DNA of 64,000 bases from Craterostigma plantagineum. Its lineage: Eukaryota > Streptophyta > Magnoliopsida > Lamiales > Linderniaceae. The stretch is taken from positions 1-64,000 of the forward strand of contig JAPQWV010000337.1 in the NCBI GenBank assembly GCA_027422505.1. The letters run 5' to 3'. The notes beneath the pieces are model-generated. The model ran no database searches, had not been told where the DNA came from, and saw only the letters and a list, made by a program, of their open reading frames with translations. Positions 55,367 to 64,000 of the stretch are shown here, piece by piece. Position numbers and translations under genes: made by a program. Position 1 is the stretch's first letter, and every line of letters begins with the position of its first letter.

Positions 55367-55371
55367 TTTCA

Positions 55372-55972
55372 ATCCCAAGGTGGTTTCATACGTCACGCGG
55401 ACGCTTCACACTGGTAGCCGATTTCGAGGTTGCCAATACTAGAGTTACCCTCGGTGTCGCTTATTCCCTCAGCTCGCATCCTCCAGGTTTTGCGTTCCGC
55501 CTCTAGGGCATTCGCCCAAATATCATGTCTTGCCATGAACATGTCATTTCTTCAAATCGGCGACACAGAAGTCACTATGGTAGCATAGAAGAGCCGTGAC
55601 TCAACCGTGAGTCAGACTCAGATGCCAATATCGGCAAATATGCATCGCTCTAAGGCGATCTTGTATCATGCACGCTCTCATGTCCTGTGATTCATGCTAA
55701 TCTTGCGTGCATATGATCATGTCGTAAATATGCATGTCATGTTATTACGTATCGTAAAATCACGTATAGTTACAGAAGCACGTAGACATATAATTCATGC
55801 ACATACAAATTTTATGTGTTGTAGTTGGGATTTCCACTTACCTGTCCTCCGTAGATTATTTGCTACTGGATTGATGAAATTCCTATTTCTCGATCCTTTG
55901 AACAAAAGTTACCATGTCAGTATACTATCTAAATTATTTGACTATCTAGCTCTCTCTTTTCCTAAATATTGA
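55372..55972 (-). repeat. 5' LTR of C, continued after H
   Basis: Resumes the C LTR: 'cccaaggtggtttcatacg', 'cttcacactggtagcc', 'tgtgttgtagttgggatttccacttacc' follow the order of the B LTR (25930-26440). Its U3 end (..attaca) is not seen; the sequence passes into the duplicated block. Confidence 0.75.
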
Positions 55973-56386
55973 AATATCGGGTTTGGAACTGTATTAGAGA
56001 ATAGTCGTTTTAAAAGGAATTCCCTAAGTTAAGTCAAACCCATGAAATAATTTAAATCCTAATAGTTTAGCTTAGCTCAATTCGTGAGATTAATATTTCA
56101 CTAGCTCTCTCTTAATTCGCCAAGTCCACATAATGCATAATATTATTATTTTATTCCCACACTTAATTCGCCAAGTCCACATAATGCATAATATTATTAT
56201 TTTATTCCCTAAGGAGAATATCGGGTTTGGAACTGTATTAGAGAATAGTCGTTTTAAAAGGAATTCCCTAAGTTAAGTCAAACCCATGAAATAATTTAAA
56301 TCCTAATAGTTTAGCTTAGCTCAATTCGTGAGATTAATATTTCACTAGCTCTCTCTTAATTCGCCAACTCCACATAATGCATAATG
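55973..56386. repeat. Direct duplication of about 170 bp with a smaller nested one
   Basis: 55973-56142 (aatatcgggtttggaactg..) recurs at 56217-56386, offset 244. Inside, cttaattcgccaagtccac.. (about 48 bp) occurs at 56111 and 56162, and again at the end of the second copy. No coding potential. Confidence 0.85.
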
Positions 56387-56390
56387 CATA

Positions 56391-57145
56391 GTTGGCGACC
56401 TCGTAGTAAGCTACCTGTGAGAAGCGCCCGCGTGTCAGACCGCATTGGGATGGAAAGGCGCCTTAGGGTTAAACGAAATTTGTGTGCCCCGGGTTAGCTT
56501 CTCAATGGGACTGCATTGGGATTGAAGGCACTTAGCCTCTCAGTGGGGACCGCATTGGGATTGAAAGGCGCCATAGGGTTAAGCACAGATGGAGTACTCG
56601 GGTTTAGCCTCCCAGTGTGGGTACTGCCACTTATTATACCCTTAGGGGTTTGAGCTCTAAATGGTGCATAATAAGATTGAAAGCCGAAGGGGCCCAAATA
56701 TGAAGTCAAGGAATGAGAAAGATGTGAGAAGTAGATAGCATTGGCACGAATGCCTTCGCTAATTAGGTCACGTGCATTGCATGCATGATTTTCACTTACT
56801 GAGCTTTATAAGCTCATTCCATGTTTTTGTGTGTTGTAGGACCCCGCGATCACGGTACGTGATCATTTTCACGGCGAGGCCAACTTTTGAAGCTTCCGGG
56901 GGCTTTTGAGATGGAAGTGTCTGCATGGATGCGACCTCGTGGAGGCCCAGTAGATAGATTTATTTTGACCCGCATGCGCGTTTTCCTATGTAAATAGGAC
57001 CCACTATGATTTTGTAGGAACAATTACGATTCCTTATTATAAAAGGAAAAATTTTATACGAAATTTCGTACGATCTGTTTCATTATTAGGACATTAGTCG
57101 CGTAGACTAGTTAAGAAAGTAGTGGTGGAAGGCGGGGCTGCCACA
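56391..57145 (+). repeat. Gypsy LTR fragment, plus orientation
   Basis: Reverse complement of the F LTR outer part (2418-3165): shared 'gagaagcgcccgcgtgtcaga', 'cattgggatggaaaggcgcc' and the terminal ..GGCGGGGCTGCCACA. So an LTR end of the F family, inverted with respect to the adjoining C LTR. No PBS follows, so it is a truncated solo or rearranged piece. Confidence 0.8.
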
Positions 57146-57413
57146 ATGATTATTCACCGCCGTGACAGGCCGGGCGAGGCCGTGAACGCGCATCAAAATG
57201 TCATATTCTTGGCCAAACCTAACCCAATTTCTTTTGTTGTTCTTATGTCACACACACACATACTCATCTCTACACAACATTCTTCACTTCCTCTAGCCAT
57301 CCTTGGGGAGCTGAAGTCTGTGGCACGTTAAGGTGTCGACGTGACTCTCTTCGGCACTGTTCGTGAGGTACGGGAGCTAAGGATCTTCACAACGAGGGTA
57401 AGTTTGTTATACC
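57146..57413 (+). repeat. Copia LTR fragment (I/J family), 3' part
   Basis: Parallels I LTR 32500-33020: ccgtgacagg.., 'catctctacacaaca', 'tctagccatccttgggg', 'ggtacgggagctaaggatctt', and the donor-like GAGGGTAAGT at 57394-57403. It is cut at 57413 by J, which is inserted in it. Confidence 0.8.
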
Positions 57414-58908
57414 TGTTGGGTTACCCGGTGTCTCCCGGAGACGCCACGTCCCCGGGTACGGTGCGGAATACATATTTTCCGGGTTCCTCGATTGCTCTCG
57501 TAGCTTGGATCAGAATAGTAACACTTAGACACGTAATAGGGCGGGTCAGACTACCAACATAAATACCAAGTCAAACTAAACATATTTAAATGTAGTATAA
57601 TATTCGAAGCTTAATCCTAGATTAATTTCAAAATTTCAACTTAAAATAAATAATATTCCAAACATATTTTTTCCATATTTATATTTGATTTTCGAACTTA
57701 TTTCCCAATGTATAATTCGAAAATCAGCTTAGGGTTAAATTCCAATTTTACCCACAAGCCTTTAAAGTTAGTTTCGTACGAAGTCCGCCTTCGGTCCATT
57801 AAACGGCCCGAGGCCCACTAAGGCGCGGCCCAACGGCCCGTTAAGGCCCAAAACAATTTCTCTCATTATCGGTACACGTTGATGATCCTTTTTAAGACTG
57901 ACTCTCTAGGTTTGACTCAATCGGCAAGGGAGGAATCCAAGAGTCCGGTAGTTACATAGCCAATCCTGCAGTATCGGACCGTAACACGATTCGAGTGCGA
58001 ATTCGACCCAATCTTTATTACAGAACCTCACTATAGATTATAGTACTACGTATAAACCCTTCAGCTGTGTCCCAATCGAGTGAGAGCCATGGTCTATTTC
58101 AAACTCACTGAACTCGATTCTATGATAAAACGGAGACGAGGCAAATACCAAACTGGCCTCCATGTCTAACATGAGTTAGTTCAATACCTTGGCCAAGGAT
58201 TTCGTTTTTTCCCGACGTCGTCCTCATAGGACACTTATCTCGATTACTTGCAAGACTGTGAATCCATACTCGGTGGTCTTAGCGCGACAATCATAAATCG
58301 TCATCAAGACCGCATCTGGCCTGCTGACCCATGCAACAGCAAATCGGGTCGAGGGGAACCAGTGACACTCGAGACTTCGAAGACAACTCCGTCAAAGCCC
58401 CTTTCAGTCTAAGGTTCACGTAGACTACTATAGTGTTGTCGTCGGTCATTGACACTCCTTGAGTAATAAGCCATGTTCGACCGTACGACCCGTGACTCAA
58501 TGTCCATGAAACAATTCAATCCCTTGATTCGATTCGTATCACAAGTCATGACCTCCGCTTCCAAGTGGGATATCGACACACGATAGGTCATCGACAAGTA
58601 AGCCGTGATCGGTTATCCAGCACCCAGATGGAGCCTCAGGCTTAGGGACTTTTAATGTTCGAGGTTAAGAGTCCACTGGTGCCTTCCTCTCCCGTGCCCA
58701 TCGAGAACAGTGACTCAATTCGACACATTTGGATTTGTTCATTAATTGCTTTACCGGATGCTAAGTAAAGAACTCATATATCAATAAACAAACAATGCCT
58801 TTCCATAAACACACGAAATAGTTTATTACACAAAAAGCCGAACGATAAATAAGCTAATGCCCTATACAATCTAATCCTCGTATAGCATTCGAGGGCATAT
58901 TCCTAACA
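57414..58908 (-). repeat. 3' LTR of J
   Basis: 1,495 bp, on the minus strand TGTTAGGAATATGCCCTCG..CCCAACA. Blocks such as 'cactggtgcc' and the 'gactcaat' segments parallel the I LTR. It lacks the palindrome array. Confidence 0.88.
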
Positions 58909-58919
58909 ATCTCCCACTT
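58909..58919 (-). other. Polypurine tract of J
   Basis: AAGTGGGAGAT on the minus strand, identical to that of I. Confidence 0.88.
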
Positions 58920-58921
58920 GC

Positions 58922-59572
58922 ACTCAATGCCATGCGCTGCAGTATCTAATATCCATCTTTTCGAGATGTCTAGCCAGCACTGCCTGTGGTAGAGGCTTGG
59001 TGAACGGGTTGGCCACGTTTCCACGGTCGCAATCTTCGTAACCCGTGGTACTTTCTTTCTATATGTTTGGACTTGCTGTGAGACCTCGGTTCTTTCGTCT
59101 GAGCAATACGCCAGTATGATCACACCACAATGGCAATGGCCTATTTGCTATAGGAACGACACCAAGTTCCTCCAAGAACTTTCTCATCCAAACACCTTCC
59201 TTAGCTGCCTCTGAGGCCGCTATATACTCTGCTTCGCAGGTGGAATCTGTAGTAGTGCTCTTTTTTGGAACATTTCCAAGACACTGCTCTACCGATGAGC
59301 GTAAAGAAGAATCCTAAAATGGATTTTCGATCGTCCATGTCAGACTGGAAATCAGAATCCGTATACCCTTCCACTTCCAATTCTCCATTACCATAGACCA
59401 GCATCATATCCTTAGTCCGTCTGAGGTACTTGAGGATAGTCTTGACTGTTGTCCAATGTTCCTTACCAGGGTCATCCTGAAACCGACTGACTACGCTCAC
59501 AGAGTATGCCAAGTCAAGTCGCGTGCAAAGCATCGCGTACATCAAGCTACCCACTGCGGATGCATAGGGGAT
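58922..59572 (-). pseudogene. J RNase H
   Basis: Minus strand: MGSLMYAMLCTRLDLAYSVSVVSRF, YTDSDFQSDMDDRKS, RAVSWKCSKK, then a frameshift in the STTEAEY block; later pieces of the VADPFTKPL tail are seen near 58990-59010. Several frame changes. Confidence 0.85.
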
Positions 59573-60209
59573 TCAATTCATCTCTTTCCGTTCCAACTCA
59601 CTTTGAGGGCTCATAGCCTTGGAAAGGTGAATTCCATATCGCATTGGCAGGAACCCTTTCTTAGAGTTGTCCATATTATATCGCTTTAGGACCTTCTCTA
59701 GGTAAAGGGCCTGGGAGAGTCCTAACATACGATTCGCTCGATCTCTATAAAGGCGAATACCCAAGATGTAGGTAGCTTCTCCCAAGTCTTTCATGGAGAA
59801 TTCGGTTGAAAGCCACGCTTTCACCATCGAGAGCATTCCAATATCATTTCCTATTAAAAGGATGTCGTGCACGTACAATACGAGGAATGATATTTTGCTC
59901 CCACTGCTTTTCTTATAGATGCAAGGTTCGTCTTCGTTCTTTAAGAATTCGTGGCCCTTGACCACTTCATCGAACCGAAAGATTCCAGCTTCTGGAGGCT
60001 TGTTTCAGTCCATAAATGGACTTGTTCAGTTTGCACACCTTATGAGCATCTCCTTGTGATGTAAAACCCTTGGGCTGCTCCATATATATTTCCTCCTTGA
60101 GGTATCCATTTAGGAACGCAGTTTTCACATCCATCTGCCGGATCTCATAGTCAAAGTGTGCGGCTATTGCAATCAATGTTCGAAGGGACTTCATCATAGC
60201 GACAGGCAA
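59573..60209 (-). pseudogene. J reverse transcriptase
   Basis: Minus strand: MMKSLRTLIAIAAHFDYEIRQMDVKTAFLNGYL, GLKQASRSWN, then in another frame LVLYVHDILLIGND and MKDLGEATYILGI (pieces cited). The active site reads YVHD (H codon at 59867-59869) where I has YVDD, so the polymerase is dead. A frameshift at about 59966 divides the domain. Confidence 0.88.
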
Positions 60210-60861
60210 AAAGGTCTCCTCATAGTCAACGCCCTCTTTTTGCTGTACCCTTCTGCCACAAGCCTAGCTTTGTATGTGTCAATCAATCCGTCAGATCCAA
60301 TCTTTCCCTTGTAGATCCATTTACACCCAATGGGTCTAAAACCATCTTGGAGGTCTACTAGAGTCCAGAATTGGTTTTCGTGCATAGAATCCATTTCGGC
60401 TTGCATAGCAATAAGCCATATCACCAAATCTTTAACCCTGATTGCGTGCTCATAGGTAGTGGGATCGTCTCCGACGTTCCCTTCCATCGCAGCAACGTCG
60501 TGCTCGATGTGGACCATCCCGTATCTCTCAGGCTGGCGAGATACTCTACCCAACCTGTGCAACTCAGGTTGCATCTCGGACTGCTCTACGGTGCCATCCG
60601 ACACTGGAGTCTGTGAAAGCGCTTCTGACGACTCTCCAAGAGTTACTTCGCGACACGCTCCACACTCTCGAACGAACTTTCTTCGAGAAAGTGAGCTTGA
60701 ACGGCTACAACGATCCCCTGATCATCATGGAAGTAAAACTGGTGTCCTATGGAATCCTCAGGATACCCGACAGAACGTCCTTTCACAGCCTTCGATTCCA
60801 GTTTAAATGTCTTGAGCTTTTTCACGAATGCGGGGCAACCCCAAATTCTAATGTGATTCAA
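60194..60861 (-). pseudogene. J integrase end, linker and start of RT
   Basis: Minus strand: HIRIWGCPAFVKKLKTFKLE, GYPEDSIGHQFYFHDD, frame change near 60610-60640, linker ERYGMVHIEHDVAAMEG, then RT start FWTLVDLQDGFRPIGCKWIYK and YKARLVAEGY (pieces cited). A frameshift near 60240 follows. Confidence 0.84.
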
Positions 60862-61146
60862 GCTCGGTTTTCGTCCTATCCATATCTAATACGTTATACG
60901 ATCGACAGACTTTGTAGGACATCTATTCAGAATGTGTGCCGCTGTCAACAGGGCATGACCTCACAACGATATGGGCAGGTCTGTATAGCTTAACATAGAT
61001 CGAACCTTATCCAACAGAGTTCGATTTCTGCGTTCGGACACACCATTCAACTGCAGTGTTCCGGGCAGTGTCATCTGTGAAATGATCCCGTTCTCTTTCA
61101 AGAACTCGTCAAACTCGAGGCTCATGTACTCGTCGCCTCGATCTGA
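60862..61146 (-). pseudogene. J integrase core, decayed
   Basis: Minus-strand pieces of the core such as ..DRGDEYMSLEFDEFLKENG (61080-61146) and NGVSERRNR (near 61030) are read in changing frames. The piece between them and the linker (60862-61010) keeps little recognisable sequence. Confidence 0.7.
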
Positions 61147-62862
61147 TCAAACAGCTTTACTGCTCTTTCTAGTCTGATTTTCCACCAAAGCCTTGTACTC
61201 TTTGAACCATTCAAAAGTATCGGACTTGTACTTCATGAGATACACCTTGCCGAAGCGAGAGTGATCATTAGTGAAGGTAACGAAATAATGGAAGTTATAG
61301 GTGGCCGCTACCCCGAACGGTCCGCAAACATCCGTGTGGATCAAACCGAGATGTTCTGCGGCTCTTGTGAAAGTCCCTGTGAAGGGCGACTTGGTCATCT
61401 TTCCAAGGATACAAGATTCGCAAGTGGGATAGGGATCAGACCCAAACGGCTTTATAATGCCTAGTTTCTCCAACTCGAGAATCTTCTGTTCTCCAGCATG
61501 ACCGAGTCGAAGATGCCACAGCTGTCTCGAGTTCGACTCCAATTTTTGTTTGTTGGTGATTGTATTCACAGTTCTTGTTTTATCTTCGACATTTAGATAA
61601 TACAATCCATTCAGCAAACTTGCACTTCCGACGTAATTATTTCCAAAATAAATATTGCATATATTATTACTAAAACAGAACTCGTAACCGTTTCCGCTCA
61701 AAACGGGAATAGAAACAATATTCTTAAGCCCCTTGGGCAAAACTAAACAATCGGAAAGCAGTAAACTATGTCTAGTAGATAAAATGAGAGTTCTTGATCC
61801 AATGTGGGTCGCCGGTACACTATGTCCGCTTCCTACGTTGATCATGATCTCTCGGTCCGCCAGCTTCCGACTTCGATCCAGACTCTGGTTCGAAACACAT
61901 ATGTGAGCACTAGCTCCCGAGTCTAAGATCCACGAAGCGGAATACACCGTCATAGAACAATTAGTATCTAAAACGTAAAGTTCTTTACCTGAGGCGGCTA
62001 GATTTGGGCAATCGCACTTCCAATGGCCAAGCTCATTGCAGTGAAGGAATTTGTCCATCGGCTTGGCGCCTTTGAACACGTTCTTCTTGGCCTTGCCTTT
62101 CGAAATTCGTCCTTTGGGCTTTGTGGGCTTGTCCGACTTTTTCTTTCTACTTGACCCTCGAGTCTTAGCATTCGCGACAAGAACAACTTCCTTTCCTTTC
62201 ACCTTCTTCATCAGAGTTTGTGCCGCCGACAACTGGTTCATCAACCCAGTCAATGTCATCTCGGCCTTGTTCAGATTAAAGTTCACAATGAACGATTTGA
62301 AGGAAGGTGGGAGCGACTGAAGTATGAGATTGTTCTGGAGCTCGTTATCCATGATAAAGTCCAGTGCCTCGAGTCTTTTGATCCAATCAATCATCTTGAG
62401 CACATGCTCTCCGACGTCACTACCGTCGGCCATTTTGCAATGGAATAATTGCTCCGTCAGGGAATAGCGAGCACTCCTGGAATGTTCGCTAAAAATCTCC
62501 TTCAAATGAAGCAAAATGGAGCCCACTTCCATTTCCGAGTGAGTGCGCTGCAAATCATTGCTCATGGAAAGAAGTATGTAGCCCTTGACCTTTGACTCGT
62601 CTATCTGCCACTTGGCATACGCATCCCGGTCTTCGTCACTCGCATCAGCCCCTGGGACTTGCGGTACGTCGTAATCGAGGACATAAGTTAATGACTTCAT
62701 ACCTAGGACTATCCTCCGGTTACGGAGCGAGTCCACGTAGTTTGGTACCACCAAACAGTTTCTCTCAAGCAGCGTAGTAATAATGTTCGTCGTCGCAGTA
62801 AATAGAAAGAAACGTAAAGCTGCAGAAAATAAAGATCTAATTAGGTTTATCTTATCATTCAA
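61147..62862 (-). pseudogene. J gag, protease, GAG-pre-integrase and start of integrase
   Basis: An open minus-strand frame of 571 codons. Gag (NYVDSLRNRRIVLGM, AKWQIDESKVKGYILLSM, LKEIFSEHSRSARYSL, LILQSLPPSFKSFIVNFNL). Zinc knuckle FLHCNELGHWKCDC with its first Cys changed to Phe. Protease WILDSGASAHICVSNQ. Pre-integrase LWHLRLGHAGEQ..CESCILGKMTKSPF. Integrase up to LIHTDVCGPF and VENQTRKSSKAV. Unlike I it has no stop between gag and the knuckle. The ATG at 62862 lies upstream of the CTTTATTTTCTGCAG block, so the frame reads through that block. Confidence 0.88.
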
Positions 62863-64000
62863 AGCACAAACAAGGACTTTTCGTCCGCTTGACTACCACT
62901 ATTTTTCTCGAAAACACTATCCTCTCGGGAAGAGTTTCGGAAACATCGTTGAAAGTTTCATAGTGGAGTTGATGTCTTCGACTCGACTAGACTCGCATCA
63001 GCCTTTAACACAATATTTGGCTCATCTAATCTTATCGAAGTCACGTCAAACGTGAACTTATCCAATAAGAGTTTCAACTATTTTTATCTCAGTCATTGAC
63101 CCTCACGGCTACCCCTGTTTGTTGGGTATAACTGCCTAAGTGAGACCTATCAACTTATGCTCAAATCGCACAGAATGTGCCACCCCTTCCTTCCATACGC
63201 TTCGTGGGGGGCAGAGTGGTATGACGAGCGGCATCCAAGACGCACTTGAGACGCTAACACTAGGGCGGGATATACGACGCCAACTTACTCGGATCAAATT
63301 GCCAAACTCCCCAACGCTAGACATCTCGAGCATGATAGAAGACAGGAATCTAATTCCTTTACCCACTTAGTAATTATCAAACAGGAGAATAAACCATCTC
63401 GCATAAGAGCACGTAGAACATGCATATCATTTCAAAAATCAACACGCACGAAGGTAACCCTAGGAAAATAAACTACAAGGCAACACAAGCGGGTTATTTC
63501 TAGTCTATCTCTATTACATGCGTCTCCAAAAGAGCTCGGGTCGTTGCACGGGTCTTGAAGTCATCAAACGTCCCTCGTCACTCGAACGGCCTCAAAGTCA
63601 CCGAACGTCCACAACCTTGTCACCACCGGGGGGTTGCCTTCCATCAAATGGGCCCTCGTGTTCGTATTTAAGCAAATCTCATAAAACGGTAAATTACAAC
63701 ACGGGGGGATCATAAGTCCCGAACAACCCGTATAAAACAAATACAACCCGGGGGACGTAACCCTTAACAAATGACCAGGAAACCAAATTCCTAAACCTGC
63801 AAGTGCACCTTAAATCACATTCATAATGAGCACGTTGACAATTACATGATTTAAAAAAAACAAAAATTGGGCCTTAAACGGGCCAAGCACATTAAAAGGC
63901 CCATTAAGGCTTTGAGCGTGAAGCCCTTGTAGAATATCAATTTTAATTGTGCTTTGATTTATTAGCTGTCTTCGTACTTAGGGGTTATTTGTATTAGTCA
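62863..64000 (-). other. Leader of J, no gene
   Basis: Corresponds to the I leader: 'ccactatttttctcgaaa', 'ggaagagtttcggaaac' and 'tttcatagtggagttgat' (62898-62975) are the reverse complement of I 34430-34510. No ORF with known motifs. The PBS is not reached. Confidence 0.65.

Larger units (their letters stand above)
57414..64000 (-). mobile_element. Copia element 'J', right end outside the window
   Basis: 3' LTR 57414-58908, PPT 58909-58919, decayed polyprotein 58922-62862, leader 62863-64000; the PBS and 5' LTR must lie beyond 64000. Related to I by LTR ends, an identical PPT and a parallel protein, but clearly a different subfamily (LTR 1.5 kb versus 2.3 kb). atacc 57409-57413 would be one TSD copy. 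Confidence 0.9.

Overview
This window is plant nuclear DNA made entirely of transposable elements. I found no host gene, rRNA or tRNA gene. The plant assignment rests on Ty1/copia and Ty3/gypsy (chromovirus-type, with C-terminal chromodomain) polyproteins, on primer binding sites TGGTATCAGAGC (initiator Met-tRNA type) after almost every 5' LTR, and on a Cassandra-like 5S-containing LTR. The species cannot be told from the sequence; a repeat-rich dicot is the likeliest source.

Nearly every boundary can be resolved by reading terminal TG..CA dinucleotides and target-site duplications (TSDs). The backbone is an old gypsy element 'C' on the minus strand (pol 1253-2417, gag 19111-19783, PBS 19894-19905, 5' LTR 19908-20462 continued at 55372). 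A copia element 'K' (1-1252) broke into its RT. A stack of four insertions broke its gag: solo LTR 'F' (2418-19110, TSD cgtag), inside it solo LTR 'G' (4845-17966), inside it the non-autonomous element 'E' (6885-17332, minus, TSD tcaag), inside it the related element 'D' (8036-14038, plus, TSD taagt). A second stack broke the C 5' LTR: gypsy 'H' (20463-55366, plus, TSD tttca), inside it gypsy 'B' (25367-48650, minus, TSD acgct), inside it copia 'I' (30887-40784, plus, TSD gcccc/gctcc). The H leader also carries a Cassandra-like TRIM fused at the PBS and a hAT-type element with an 8-bp TSD. The right end (55372-64000) holds the rest of the C LTR, a duplicated segment, fragments of two other LTRs, and a decayed copia 'J' on the minus strand that runs off the window.

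All gag-pol genes are damaged. The most intact are copia I (one in-frame stop and one late frameshift) and the second pol copy of B (one stop). D keeps one open gag-like coiled-coil ORF and no pol; E has no ORF that I recognise. D and E therefore look like a non-autonomous family mobilised by a copia-type partner.

The most interesting structure is in D and E. Five copies of a roughly 60-nt unit (two in D, three in E at an exact 64-nt period) each contain two interlocked inverted repeats in the order A-B-A'-B'. Loop lengths are nearly constant, and arm A differs in every copy while its partner changes to match. This is the pattern expected of a conserved H-type RNA pseudoknot. Other unusual structure includes the Cassandra/5S chimera, a three-LTR dimer, a palindrome array in the copia LTR, and arrays of short CG-containing words in several unrelated LTR or leader regions. 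All similarity and identity statements come from reading by eye.
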